Source: Rhodoferax lithotrophicus
GTDB lineage: Bacteria; Pseudomonadota; Gammaproteobacteria; Burkholderiales; Burkholderiaceae_C
Length of the DNA: 64,000 nucleotides
Assembly: GCF_019973615.1 (NCBI RefSeq)
Contig: NZ_AP024238.1
Coordinates: 4,175,989-4,239,988 of the forward strand
Direction of reading: 5' to 3'
The notes under the pieces were generated by a model. The model searched no databases and was not told the origin of the DNA. It saw only the letters and a list, made by a program, of their open reading frames with translations. Below, one piece after another: positions 1-9,145 of the stretch. Each line of letters starts with the position of its first letter. Position 1 is the first letter of the stretch. Both the position numbers and the translations under genes were made by a program.

Positions 1-171
1 CCCCACCGGACCGAGCGGCAGGGTTTGCCAAAGTGTTTGCCCGGCCGTGTGCAGCCAGTCCACAAAGTAATAGGCGTTTGGCCCAAAATCTCCCGCGCCA
101 TGGGGGCCCGGCAGGGAGGTGGGGTGCAACACCACCCCGGCGGCACGCTGTGCCATCCAAGAATCAGCCAT
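1..171 (-). CDS. malQ: 4-alpha-glucanotransferase (amylomaltase), N-terminal fragment cut by window edge
   Basis: Reading the minus strand from an ATG at 171 gives 57 codons that stay open to the window edge. The peptide contains AGVVLHPTSLPGPHGAGDFG and ends QTLWQTLPLGPVG, the hallmark N-terminus of MalQ (GH77). MalQ transfers alpha-1,4-glucan chains between acceptors and recycles short maltodextrins in the cytoplasm. It lies 47 bp after the glgA stop on the same strand, so it is probably the next gene of the pgm-glgC-glgA operon. A GGAG lies about 10 nt before the ATG. Only the first tenth of the protein is visible, so completeness cannot be judged. Confidence 0.85.
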   Translation of the reverse strand, partial: MADSWMAQRAAGVVLHPTSLPGPHGAGDFGPNAYYFVDWLHTAGQTLWQTLPLGPVG

Positions 172-218
172 GCGTCAAAAGCTCCAGAAAGTGGTTCGAA
201 CCAGGTGGAAAGAGGATG

Positions 219-1667
219 TTATGCAATCAAATGGCGGTACAGCGCTACATACTGTGCGGCGGCCTTGTCCCAGCCCAGCTCCTGCTGCATGGCCTGCCGA
301 CGCACGCTTCGCCACTCGGCAGGGCGGGCATAAAGTGCAAAGGCACGCCGAACGGCCCGCACCAATGCCGAGGTGGTGAATTCCTTGAAGACAAACCCAT
401 TGGCAGAGCCATCGGCCAAATGCTCGAGTGCGCAATCCACCACCGTATCGGCCAGCCCACCCACCCGGTGCACCAGGGGTAAGCTGCCGTATTTCAAGCC
501 ATACATCTGTGTCAAGCCACAAGGCTCAAAGCGGGAAGGTACCAGCGTGACATCGGTGGCCGAGAAAATCTGGTGGGCAAAAGCCTCGTCATACCCGATA
601 CGCACCGCGACGGCTTGTGGGTGGGCCGCGGCACGGGCCAGAAATTCGGCCTCCAGCGCAGCCTCACCTGTGCCCAGCACCACCAGCTGACCACCACGGG
701 CAATCAGTTCGTCCAACGCGGTCAACACCAAATGCAAGCCCTTTTGTTCAGTGAGCCGGCTGACTACGCCAAACAAGAGTGCGTCCGCTTTCACTTCCAG
801 CCCAAGAGCTTGCTGCAACGCAGCTTTGCAACGTGCCTTGCCACTTGTTTTTTGGGCATCAAAGGGGGCGGTGATGGCGGTGTCGGTGGCCGGGTTCCAG
901 ACGGATTCGTCCACCGCGTTAAGGATACCGGTCAAATCATGGGCACGAGCGCGTAGCAAACCATCCAGCCCGCAACCTTGCTCGTGGGTCTGGATTTCTT
1001 TGGCGTAAGTAGGGCTCACCGTGGTGATGTGGTCGGCGTAATACAGCCCGGCTTTCATGAACGACATCTGACCATGAAACTCCAGTCCATTCACCGAAAA
1101 CGCCTGGGGTGGCAGGCCAAGGTCGTAAAAATGGATGGGCGCAAATATGCCCTGGTAAGCCAGGTTGTGCACGGTGTACACATTGGCCACCAAGCGTCCC
1201 TGGCTCGGGCCAAAGGCCAGATAAGCCGATGTCAAGGCCGCATGCCAGTCATGGCTATGCACCACCGCAGGTTGCCAAACCGGATCAAGACCACAGGCCA
1301 GCTTGGCAGCGACCCAGCCCAGCAAGGCAAACCGCCGGTGATTGTCATGGTGAGGCAAACGCTGCTCGTCCTCATAAGGTGTCCCGGGTCGGCAATACAG
1401 GTGCGGCGCATCCAGCACATAGGCGGTCACACCCAGCGTGCCCAGCAGGCCTTGGCGTACCAGCACACGCTCACCCCAAGGTGCCGTGAGTTCGGTCAAC
1501 ACCGTGCTGGATTGCAGATCAGCCATGATGGGTGCAAACCCTGGCAACAACACACGCACCTCGCAACCCGCTGCATTCAGTGCCGCGGGCAAGGCCCCTG
1601 CAATATCTGCCAAACCTCCGGTTTTAAGTAATGGAAAAATCTCGGCACTGACTTGCAATACATTCAT
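219..1667 (-). CDS. glgA: Glycogen synthase (ADP-glucose:starch glucosyltransferase)
   Basis: A 482-residue GT5 protein, the usual GlgA length. The N-terminus carries KTGGLADIAGALP, the ADP-glucose-binding KxGGL motif, and the C-terminal half has SRFEPCGLTQMYGLKYGSLP, the nucleotide-sugar site with the catalytic Glu region. It extends glycogen by transferring glucose from ADP-glucose. The open frame begins at a TTG at 1670; I take the ATG at 1667 (MNVLQVSAE). It follows glgC by 13 bp on the same strand and precedes malQ, so it is operonic with ADP-glucose synthesis. No branching enzyme gene is visible here. Confidence 0.95.
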   Translation of the reverse strand: MNVLQVSAEIFPLLKTGGLADIAGALPAALNAAGCEVRVLLPGFAPIMADLQSSTVLTELTAPWGERVLVRQGLLGTLGVTAYVLDAPHLYCRPGTPYEDEQRLPHHDNHRRFALLGWVAAKLACGLDPVWQPAVVHSHDWHAALTSAYLAFGPSQGRLVANVYTVHNLAYQGIFAPIHFYDLGLPPQAFSVNGLEFHGQMSFMKAGLYYADHITTVSPTYAKEIQTHEQGCGLDGLLRARAHDLTGILNAVDESVWNPATDTAITAPFDAQKTSGKARCKAALQQALGLEVKADALLFGVVSRLTEQKGLHLVLTALDELIARGGQLVVLGTGEAALEAEFLARAAAHPQAVAVRIGYDEAFAHQIFSATDVTLVPSRFEPCGLTQMYGLKYGSLPLVHRVGGLADTVVDCALEHLADGSANGFVFKEFTTSALVRAVRRAFALYARPAEWRSVRRQAMQQELGWDKAAAQYVALYRHLIA

Positions 1668-1680
1668 CAATCGGTTCTCT

Positions 1681-2955
1681 TTATTTCAGTTTGGCCAACA
1701 TGGCACGGGTGATCAACACCACCCCACCTTCACTGCGTTCAAAACGCTGGGCATCCAGCACCGGGTCTTCTCCTACCACCATGCCCTCCGGGATCACGCA
1801 ACCGCGGTCAATCACCACCTTGCGCAGTCGGCAATGGCGGTGGATCGTCACATTTGGCAGCACCACGGCCTCTTCAACACGACAGTCCGAGTGCACCCGT
1901 ACCTCGGAAAAAAGCACGGAATGGGCCACATAGGAGCCCGACACAATACAACCACCCGAGACCACGGTATTGACATAAATGCCGTTGCTGCCATCTTTGT
2001 CCGGTACAAATTTGGCAGGTGGCAGCTGACGCTGATAGGTCCAGATAGGCCAGTCGGTATCGTAAATATCCAGCTCCGGCACGGTGGAGGCCAGGTCAAG
2101 ATTGGCGGACCAGAAGGCATCAATGGTGCCGACATCACGCCAATAGGGCTCGATGCCTTTGACGCGCGACACACAGGACAGACCAAATGGATGCGCCAGC
2201 GCCCGGCCTTCAGATACCGCACGGGGAATCACATTTTTGCCAAAGTCATGCTCCGACTCGGGGTTGGCCAAGTCGTCTTCGAGCAACTGGTACAGGTAGT
2301 CGGCATTAAAGATGTAAATCCCCATGCTGGCCAAGGACACGGCATCATTGCCAGGCATGGGCGGTGGATCAGCCGGTTTTTCAACAAAGGCGGTGATCTG
2401 GCGCGTCGCATTAATGGCCATCACACCAAATGCGCTGGCCTCGGCACGCGGCACCTCAATACAACCCACGGTACAGCCCGCGCCCAAAGCCACATGGTCT
2501 TTGAGCATGATGGAGTAGTCCATCTTGTACACATGGTCACCCGCCAGAATCACGATGTATTCGGGCTTGCTGGAGCGGATGATGTCCAGGTTTTGGTAAA
2601 TGGCATCGGCCGTGCCACGGTACCAATGCTCATCACCCACACGCTGTTGAGCGGGCAACAAGTCCACCATTTCATTGAGTTCGGCACGCAAGAAACTCCA
2701 GCCGCGCTGCATATGACGCATCAGCGAATGCGACTTGTACTGGGTCACCACCGCCATGCGCCGAATGCCTGAATTCAGGCAGTTGGACAGGGCAAAGTCA
2801 ATGATGCGGAACTTGCCGCCAAAGTACACCGCAGGTTTGGCACGGGTATCGGTCAATTGCTTGAGTCGTGATCCGCGCCCTCCGGCCAACACCAAGGCCA
2901 CGGTATGGCGCACCAACTGATGGGTTTCAAGGGTTCGTTTTTCTGCTTGCTCCAT
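1681..2955 (-). CDS. glgC: Glucose-1-phosphate adenylyltransferase (ADP-glucose pyrophosphorylase)
   Basis: 424 residues. The N-terminus has the nucleotidyltransferase signature AGGRGSRLKQLTDTRAKPAV followed by FGGKFRIIDFALSNC, typical of bacterial GlgC, and the C-terminal third is a left-handed beta-helix-like region (SGGCIVSGSYV, VLPNVTIHRHCRLRKVVID). It makes ADP-glucose from glucose-1-phosphate and ATP, the committed and normally allosterically controlled step of glycogen synthesis. The ATG at 2955 has GTGGAG 6 nt upstream. It sits between pgm, which supplies glucose-1-phosphate, and glgA, which uses ADP-glucose. Confidence 0.96.
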   Translation of the reverse strand: MEQAEKRTLETHQLVRHTVALVLAGGRGSRLKQLTDTRAKPAVYFGGKFRIIDFALSNCLNSGIRRMAVVTQYKSHSLMRHMQRGWSFLRAELNEMVDLLPAQQRVGDEHWYRGTADAIYQNLDIIRSSKPEYIVILAGDHVYKMDYSIMLKDHVALGAGCTVGCIEVPRAEASAFGVMAINATRQITAFVEKPADPPPMPGNDAVSLASMGIYIFNADYLYQLLEDDLANPESEHDFGKNVIPRAVSEGRALAHPFGLSCVSRVKGIEPYWRDVGTIDAFWSANLDLASTVPELDIYDTDWPIWTYQRQLPPAKFVPDKDGSNGIYVNTVVSGGCIVSGSYVAHSVLFSEVRVHSDCRVEEAVVLPNVTIHRHCRLRKVVIDRGCVIPEGMVVGEDPVLDAQRFERSEGGVVLITRAMLAKLK

Positions 2956-2985
2956 GATTTACTCCACGTTTAAATTTTTTATCTG

Positions 2986-4638
2986 TCAGGTGGCTACGCT
3001 GGGTCCGGTCATACCTGTTCGCACGCTGATCCCGGCCACCTGCTCGGCCACAGCGGCCAGCTCCGCCAAAGCAGCTTGTACCGGCACATCCTGGCAAGCA
3101 GGGTCGGCCTCAAAGCGTTCCAGATAAACGCGCAAGGTGGCCCCCTCCGTACCCGTGCCCGACAACCTGAAAATCACCCGCGCACCGTCGTCAAACAACA
3201 GTCGCACGCCCTGATTTCTGGAAACCGAGCCATCCACCGGATCGGTGTAGGCAAAGTCATCGGCCAGGCTGATCTGGCGCGAGCCCAGACTCTGGCCGAC
3301 CAAACCGGGCAAGGATGAGCGCAGATCAGCCATCAGGCGATTGGCCACATCGACCGCAATACCTTCGTAATCATGCCGGGTGTAGTAATTGCGGCCATAG
3401 GTGCGCCAGTGCTCCTGCACCAGGGTCTGTACCGATTTGCCGGTAGCCCCTTGCAGGCTGAGCCAGAACAGAATCGCCCACAGGCCGTCTTTTTCACGCA
3501 CATGGCTGGAGCCGGTGCCGTAGCTTTCTTCACCACACAGGGTGGCGCGTCCGGCATCGAGCAGGTTGCCAAAAAACTTCCAGCCGGTGGGGGTCTCGAA
3601 ACACGGTAGACCCAGGGCCTTGGCCACCCGGTCGACCGCCGCAGAAGTGGGCATGGAGCGAGCCACGCCCAGCAAACCGTCTTGGTAGCCCGGAATCAGC
3701 TTGGCATGCGCCGTCATCAGCGCCAGACTGTCGGAGGGGGAGACCACAAAGTTGCGGCCCACCACCATGTTGCGATCCGCATCACCGTCCATGGCCGCGC
3801 CAAAGTCGGGCGCATCTGCGGCGCTCATATGGGCAATCAGGTCTTCGGCATTCACCGGGTTCGGATCGGGGTGCAGACCACCAAAATCCTCCAGCGGCAC
3901 GGCATTCACCACCGTGCCTGCTGGCGCACCCAATTCACCTTCCAGAATGGCCTTGGCATAGGGTCCACCCACGGCGTTCATGGCATCCACACGCACGGTG
4001 AAGCCTTTTTGGAACATGCCACGCAGCAACTCAAAGTCAAACAGGCCACGCATCACGGCGGCATAGTCTGCCACCGGGTCAATCACATCCACCTGCATCT
4101 GCTCTACTTGCCGGGTGCCGAGGGTATCGATGTCAATGTCGGGGACATCACTCATGCGCAGTTCGGTCAGCACTTGGGTGCGGGCAAAAACGGCCTCGGT
4201 CAGGGTTTCATTGGCTGGACCACCGTTGCTGGCGTTGTATTTGATGCCGAAGTCTCCCTCGGGGCCACCCGGGTTATGGCTGGCAGAAAGCACGATGCCC
4301 CCAAATGCCTGACGACAGCGAATGACGGCACTGACTGCGGGGGTCGACAAAATACCACCACAACCCAACAACACCCGCGCAACACCATTGGCGGCAGCCA
4401 GCTTCAAGATGGTTTGTACGGAAGCCCGGTTAAAAAACCGGCCGTCCCCCCCCAGCACCAGGGTTTGCCCCTGCAAAGCATGACCAACAGCATCGGATGT
4501 GTTGAGCACATCCAACAGTGCCTGGACAAAGTTTTCGAGGTAATGGGGCTGCATAAACACCCCCACTTTTTTGCGTAAACCGGAAGTGCCGGGACGCTGG
4601 TCAGTGAATGCCTGTGTGGGAGTGGTTTGAATAGCCAT
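2986..4638 (-). CDS. pgm: Phosphoglucomutase (alpha-D-glucose-1,6-bisphosphate-dependent)
   Basis: I start the gene at the ATG at 4638 (MAIQTTPTQAF, 550 aa). The open frame extends 15 codons further but that segment is Cys/Ser-rich and unlike the family, and AAGG lies upstream of the chosen ATG. Residues reading LSASHNPGGPEGDFGIKYN hold the phosphoserine loop; DGDADRN is the metal-binding loop; the C-terminus has the phosphate-binding FRLSGTGTEGATLR. It interconverts glucose-6-phosphate and glucose-1-phosphate, feeding glgC, which lies 30 bp downstream. This is the long, eukaryote-like PGM family rather than the ManB/AlgC type. First gene of the glycogen operon; its promoter must lie in 4639-4835, shared with the divergent prfC. 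Confidence 0.95.
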   Translation of the reverse strand: MAIQTTPTQAFTDQRPGTSGLRKKVGVFMQPHYLENFVQALLDVLNTSDAVGHALQGQTLVLGGDGRFFNRASVQTILKLAAANGVARVLLGCGGILSTPAVSAVIRCRQAFGGIVLSASHNPGGPEGDFGIKYNASNGGPANETLTEAVFARTQVLTELRMSDVPDIDIDTLGTRQVEQMQVDVIDPVADYAAVMRGLFDFELLRGMFQKGFTVRVDAMNAVGGPYAKAILEGELGAPAGTVVNAVPLEDFGGLHPDPNPVNAEDLIAHMSAADAPDFGAAMDGDADRNMVVGRNFVVSPSDSLALMTAHAKLIPGYQDGLLGVARSMPTSAAVDRVAKALGLPCFETPTGWKFFGNLLDAGRATLCGEESYGTGSSHVREKDGLWAILFWLSLQGATGKSVQTLVQEHWRTYGRNYYTRHDYEGIAVDVANRLMADLRSSLPGLVGQSLGSRQISLADDFAYTDPVDGSVSRNQGVRLLFDDGARVIFRLSGTGTEGATLRVYLERFEADPACQDVPVQAALAELAAVAEQVAGISVRTGMTGPSVAT

Positions 4639-4835
4639 GAAATGCAACCTTGGGCAACTGGAACAGCTTGAATTTAGCACCAAACAGATTCATCACAGCC
4701 GCTTTCGCAGCCTTTAAAATGAAGAACACCCACTTGTGTATGAGCCTTCTGCACTGTTTTTGAACAACCCAGCAGCGCAGGCTTTGCCACACGTAACCGC
4801 CCTGGCTTTCACGCCCCCAGCCCCGAGACCATTCT

Positions 4836-6467
4836 GTGACCTACGCCTTTGAAACCCGCCGCCGACGCACCTTTGCCATCATTTCCCACCCGGATGCCGG
4901 TAAAACCACGCTGACTGAAAAACTGCTGCTGTTCTCGGGCGCGATCCAGATCGCCGGGGCGGTCAAGGGCCGCAAGGCTAGCCGCCATGCCACCAGCGAC
5001 TGGATGGAGATTGAAAAACAGCGCGGCATCTCGGTGGCCAGCTCGGTGATGCAAATGGCCTACCGCGACCATGTGGTCAACCTGCTTGACACCCCCGGCC
5101 ACAAGGACTTCTCCGAAGACACCTACCGCGTGCTGACCGCGGTGGACTCTGCGCTGATGGTGATTGACGCGGCCAACGGGGTCGAGTCGCAAACCCGCCG
5201 CCTGATCGAAGTCTGCCGCCAGCGCGACACGCCCATCATCACCTTCGTCAACAAGATGGACCGCGAGGTGCGTGACCCGCTGGACATTCTGGACGAGGTC
5301 GAGCGTGAACTGGGCATGCCCTGCGTGCCGATGACCTGGCCGGTCGGCCAGGGCAAAACCTTCGGCGGCATCATCAACCTGCGCACCCAGGCCATGACGG
5401 TGTTTGAGTCGGGCAGTGAGCGCCGCCCGCAAGATTTTGAGACCGTGCCACTGGCTCACCCCGAGGCCCTGGCGGCCCGCTTTGGCCACGACTGGGCCAC
5501 CGCGCTGGAGAGCATGGAGCTGGCCACCGGTGCCTCTCCCGCGTTTGACCGTGAGGCCTTCCTGGCCGGCAAACAAACCCCGGTGTTCTTCGGCTCGGGC
5601 GTGAACAACTTTGGGGTGATGGAGGTGCTGGATGCGCTGGTCGATCTGGCCCCCTCCCCCGGCCCACGCACCAGCAGCTTTGTGGTCAACAAACAGCCGG
5701 TCATCAAGCAAGTGCAGCCCGAAGACGATGCCTTTTCTGGCGTGGTGTTCAAGGTACAGGCCAACATGGATGCCAACCACCGCGACCGCATTGCCTTTGT
5801 GCGCATCGCCTCAGGCAAGTACACCCCTGGCATGAAGCTCAAGGTGATGCGCACCGCCAAAGAGCTGCGCCCGACCAGCGTGGTGACCTTCATGAGCCAG
5901 CGCCGCGAGGCGGTGGAAGAGGCCTACGCCGGTGACATCGTCGGCTTTACCACCCACGGCGGCGTGCAGTTGGGCGACACCATCACCGACGGTTCGGTCA
6001 ACCTGCTGTTCACCGGCCTGCCCTTCTTTGCGCCGGAAATGTTCAGCACCGTGATTCTGCGCAACCCGCTGCGCACCAAACAGCTCCAGCAAGGTCTGGC
6101 GCAGTTGGGTGAAGAGGGCGCAATTCAGGTGTTTCGCCCCGAGATGGGCGGCAACATGCTGCTCGGCGCGGTGGGACAGTTGCAGTTTGAGGTGGTGCAG
6201 CACCGCCTCAAAGGTGAATACGATGCCGACATTCGCCTGGAAAGCAGCCAGTACACCGGCGCACGCTGGATCACTGCGGATACCCCACAAGAGCTGAAAG
6301 ACTTCATCAACGCCTACCCGCAGCGCATGGCGCGCGATGCCGCCGATGCCCTGGCCTACCTGTGCACCAGCCCATATGACGTGCGGCTGGCGCAGGAACG
6401 CTTTCCCAAGATTCACTTTCACCCACTGCGTGAGCATGCGGGGTTGGCGCTGCAATCGGCGGGCTGA
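4836..6467 (+). CDS. prfC: Peptide chain release factor 3 (RF3, translational GTPase)
   Basis: 543 residues starting at a GTG at 4836. The G domain shows SHPDAGKTTLTEKLL (G1), a switch I region ending EKQRGISVASSV, DTPGHKDFSEDTYR (G3) and NKMD (G4), followed by the domain II/III layout of RF3 (FRPEMGGNMLLGAVGQLQFEV). RF3 is a GTPase that recycles RF1/RF2 from the ribosome after termination. No clear Shine-Dalgarno sequence precedes the GTG. The stop at 6467 is 3 nt before the next gene, so the HAD phosphatase, and through it the MFS gene, is probably co-transcribed. Confidence 0.96.
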   Translation: MTYAFETRRRRTFAIISHPDAGKTTLTEKLLLFSGAIQIAGAVKGRKASRHATSDWMEIEKQRGISVASSVMQMAYRDHVVNLLDTPGHKDFSEDTYRVLTAVDSALMVIDAANGVESQTRRLIEVCRQRDTPIITFVNKMDREVRDPLDILDEVERELGMPCVPMTWPVGQGKTFGGIINLRTQAMTVFESGSERRPQDFETVPLAHPEALAARFGHDWATALESMELATGASPAFDREAFLAGKQTPVFFGSGVNNFGVMEVLDALVDLAPSPGPRTSSFVVNKQPVIKQVQPEDDAFSGVVFKVQANMDANHRDRIAFVRIASGKYTPGMKLKVMRTAKELRPTSVVTFMSQRREAVEEAYAGDIVGFTTHGGVQLGDTITDGSVNLLFTGLPFFAPEMFSTVILRNPLRTKQLQQGLAQLGEEGAIQVFRPEMGGNMLLGAVGQLQFEVVQHRLKGEYDADIRLESSQYTGARWITADTPQELKDFINAYPQRMARDAADALAYLCTSPYDVRLAQERFPKIHFHPLREHAGLALQSAG

Positions 6468-6470
6468 TCC

Positions 6471-7325
6471 ATGCAGCCGCTGGCCGACTGGTCACAGGAA
6501 GATCGCTGCCAGATCACAGGCATCTTCACCGACATCGACGACACGCTGACCACCGCCGGGGTCATCACGCCCGATGCCTTGCAGGCGCTGAGCGATTTGA
6601 AAGCGGCCGGGCTGCAGGTGATTCCGGTGACCGGGCGACCAGTGGGCTGGTGTGCGCGCTTTGCCCTTGGCGACCCGGCGCTGGGCATCGCGCCATGGCC
6701 GGTGGATGCCATGCTGGCAGAAAACGGGGCTTTGGCTTTTGCCCCTGAAAATTTAAATGAAAATGGCCTGCAGCCCTTATCCAACAAGCGCAAGCAGCTC
6801 TCAAAAATATACCAACAATCCGAAGCCACACGGGCCAGCAACAGAACCCGGATGCAGGAGGTGGCGCAACGGGTGCGACGTGAGATGCCCCAGGTGCACC
6901 TATCCCGCGACGAAGGTGGCCGCGAAACCGATCTGGCGTTTGACCACCACGAACACCAGCACTTGTCCCCCCAAGAGGTGCAACAGGTGCTGGCCATTCT
7001 GCATGACGAGGGCATGTTCACCACCGTCAGCAGCATCCACCTCCACGGCTGTTTTGGTGACTTCAACAAATGGCAAGGGGCCTGCTGGCTGGTGCAGCAT
7101 CTGTGGGGGCGCAACCTGGCGCAGGAGCTGGAGCGCTGGGTGTTTGTCGGCGACTCGGGCAACGACCAGGCCATGTTCCAGCACTTCAGGCACAGCGTGG
7201 GGGTGGCCAACATCCGCCACTGCGCGTCCAGCTTGACGCACTTGCCGCGCTATGTGACACCCGCCGAGCGCGGGGCTGGTTTTGCGCAAGTGGCGCAGGC
7301 GATTTTGCAGGCGCAAGCCCGATGA
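6471..7325 (+). CDS. HAD-superfamily (IIB/Cof-like) sugar-phosphate phosphatase
   Basis: 284 residues. The nucleophile motif FTDIDDTLT holds D21 and D23; motif II is VTGRP; the C-terminus has FVGDSGNDQAMF, the metal-binding motif IV, so a Mg-dependent phosphatase is predicted. The cap resembles the HAD-IIB/sucrose-phosphatase or mannosyl-3-phosphoglycerate phosphatase group, but the substrate cannot be read off. An ATGA overlap joins it to the MFS transporter that follows. Around residues 96-113 (NENGLQPLSNKRKQLSKIY) the DNA is a copy of the dispersed ~45 bp palindromic repeat, apparently read through in frame as an extra loop. Confidence 0.8.
   Translation: MQPLADWSQEDRCQITGIFTDIDDTLTTAGVITPDALQALSDLKAAGLQVIPVTGRPVGWCARFALGDPALGIAPWPVDAMLAENGALAFAPENLNENGLQPLSNKRKQLSKIYQQSEATRASNRTRMQEVAQRVRREMPQVHLSRDEGGRETDLAFDHHEHQHLSPQEVQQVLAILHDEGMFTTVSSIHLHGCFGDFNKWQGACWLVQHLWGRNLAQELERWVFVGDSGNDQAMFQHFRHSVGVANIRHCASSLTHLPRYVTPAERGAGFAQVAQAILQAQAR
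6757..6810 (+). repeat. Dispersed ~45 bp palindromic repeat, copy inside HAD gene
   Basis: The segment reads ATGGCCTGCAGCCCTTATCC then AACAAGCGCAAGCAGCTCTC. It is the same unit as at 38067 and 40411 (left arm GGCCTCTAGCGCTTAT, right arm AAGCGTAAGCAGCTAT). It lies in a coding region and is read in frame. Arms AGCgCTTAT/ATAAGCGC are imperfectly complementary, so RNA could form a hairpin. Confidence 0.6.
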
Positions 7326-8500
7326 ATCACTCTGCCACGGGCTCCAAAATCGGGCTGCTGAGCGTGTTTGGTTCCACGCTATTCCAGCTCTCGGGCATCT
7401 TCATGCTGTCGCCGCTGATGCTTTTGATGCTGAAAAAAGCCGAAGTCTCCACCACTGTGGCCGGGCTGTTTGCCGCCACCACCTGGCTGGGCGTGTTGAT
7501 CGTGACCCCGTTTGCCTCCAAGGTGACGCAGCGCCTGGGTCGCCGCCAAACCATGTGGCTGGCTTCAGGCATGCCGCTGGTGGCCGCCTTGGGGTTTTTC
7601 ACCACCAACACGCTGTGGCTGTGGTTTGCACTGGAGCTGCTGGCGGGTATCGCTGGCGGCTTGCGCTGGGTGCTGGCCGAGGCGTTTATTGCCGAATTTG
7701 CCCCGCCCCGCCAGTTGGGCCGCACCATCGGCATCTACGCCACCATGGTCGGCATGACCTTTGTGATTGGCCCCACGCTACTGGCCTGGGCCGGCGCTGA
7801 CAGCAGCATGGCGCTGTGGCTGGTGATAGCGTTGCTGTGCGCAGGCTTGGGTTGGACAGCGCTGATCCCGGTGCTGCCGCCGGATCATGACCAGCATACC
7901 ACCCGCATCGGGCTGCTGGGCTTGTGGCATGCGGTGCGGGCGCACCCGGTGATCATGCTGGCGGGTTTTGTAGGTGGTTTTTTTGAGCTGGGTCTGGCCT
8001 CCATCCTGCCGCTGTATGGGTTGACTTTGGGCATGGATGACAGCGCCGCCGCGCTGCTGGTGTCGGTGAGTGGCTTGGGCGGCACGCTGCTGGCCATTCC
8101 CTCGGGCATGCTGGCCGACCGTTTTGCATCACCCGCGCAGGGCCGCCGGCTGATGATGCGGGTGTTCACCGGGCTGATTCTGCTGGTGACCCTGACCAGC
8201 CCGTTTGCCGTGAGCCACCCCACGCTGGTGTGGCCCATGGTGTGTGTCTGGGGGGCTGCCGGGGGCGCTCTCTACACCTTGTCCATGACCGACATCGGGG
8301 CCAGCAACAAAGGCTTGGCGCTGATCAACAGCACCGCCGTGCTGGTGTTGACCTACACCTTGGGCGGTTTGGTTGCATCAGGGGTCTCTGGCGCGCTGAT
8401 CGAGCACTCGCTGTCCATAGGTTTTCCGGCACTGTTACTGGGAGTCGCCGCTATCGGCCTGACCGCGCTTCTGTACAACAAGCCACACACGCAGGCATGA
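7322..8500 (+). CDS. MFS transporter
   Basis: 392 residues from the ATG at 7322 (MNHSATGSKIGLLSVFG), which overlaps the previous stop as ATGA; a longer upstream frame exists but is an out-of-frame reading of the HAD gene. About twelve hydrophobic segments are visible, with a loop between TM2 and TM3 reading KVTQRLGRRQ that matches the MFS loop motif. The family resembles YcaD-type or sugar-efflux-like permeases; no substrate can be deduced. The overlap with the HAD phosphatase suggests translational coupling. Confidence 0.85.
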   Translation: MNHSATGSKIGLLSVFGSTLFQLSGIFMLSPLMLLMLKKAEVSTTVAGLFAATTWLGVLIVTPFASKVTQRLGRRQTMWLASGMPLVAALGFFTTNTLWLWFALELLAGIAGGLRWVLAEAFIAEFAPPRQLGRTIGIYATMVGMTFVIGPTLLAWAGADSSMALWLVIALLCAGLGWTALIPVLPPDHDQHTTRIGLLGLWHAVRAHPVIMLAGFVGGFFELGLASILPLYGLTLGMDDSAAALLVSVSGLGGTLLAIPSGMLADRFASPAQGRRLMMRVFTGLILLVTLTSPFAVSHPTLVWPMVCVWGAAGGALYTLSMTDIGASNKGLALINSTAVLVLTYTLGGLVASGVSGALIEHSLSIGFPALLLGVAAIGLTALLYNKPHTQA

Positions 8501-8572
8501 TGGGCACTTCTGTTGCACCGTTTTCTGACCACACGCCGGCCACCATGGCCACCGCTTCCACTGGAGATGCCC

Positions 8573-9067
8573 ATGTTTTTCGCAACTGATCTGGACACCG
8601 TCACCCATGGCATCCAGCTGGCCGTAGCCCCGGTGTTTTTACTGACAGCCGTGGCCGGCATGATCGGTACGGTGGCTGGTCGGCTGGCACGCATCATTGA
8701 CCGCGCCCGCGTGCTCGAATCCCGTGTGAATGCCAGCCCGGAGAATGCGCCCATGACCGATGAGATGGAAGAGCTGCGACAACTGCACAACCGCGGCAAA
8801 CTGGTGAATGTCTGTATTGCCATACTGACGTTTTGTGCCATTTTGATTGGACTGACCATCATGGCGCTGTTTCTGGGTGAGACCACCGAAATCCAGATGT
8901 TTCGCATCGCCACCGTGCTGTTTCTGTCAGGGGTAACTTGCTTTCTGCTGGCACTGTTGTGCTTTCTGGCGGAGACGCTGATGGCGACACGGGTGTTGAG
9001 ATTTGAACGTCGCCAGACAAGGAAACCAGAGGCCATACACACGGCCTCACAAGTGGAAACCCAATAA
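8573..9067 (+). CDS. DUF2721 family membrane protein
   Basis: 164 residues starting at the ATG at 8573 (MFFATDLDTVTHGIQ). GGAG at 8563-8566 sits 6 nt upstream, which favours this start over ATGs at 8513 and 8567. The N-terminus AVAPVFLLTAVAGMIGTVAG and following RLARIIDRARVLE match DUF2721, a family of small inner-membrane proteins with three predicted TM segments and no known function. It follows the MFS gene by 72 bp, so co-transcription is plausible. Confidence 0.8.
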   Translation: MFFATDLDTVTHGIQLAVAPVFLLTAVAGMIGTVAGRLARIIDRARVLESRVNASPENAPMTDEMEELRQLHNRGKLVNVCIAILTFCAILIGLTIMALFLGETTEIQMFRIATVLFLSGVTCFLLALLCFLAETLMATRVLRFERRQTRKPEAIHTASQVETQ

Positions 9068-9145
9068 CCGCCTTATAGGAAAAAGGGCAAACTTCCGGTA
9101 AACCGTCGCATCAAGTGCCTGATTGACCTCGTGACCTTGTCAGGC

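Noticed and set aside
1438..2772. 444-codon plus-strand open frame
   Set aside because: Antisense shadow of glgC and part of glgA; the peptide is His/Gln-rich with no family features, and the minus-strand genes are certain.
3682..4578. 298-codon plus-strand open frame
   Set aside because: Antisense to pgm; no motif or ribosome site.
4809..5780. 323-codon minus-strand open frame
   Set aside because: Antisense to prfC; His/Gly-rich shadow without domains.
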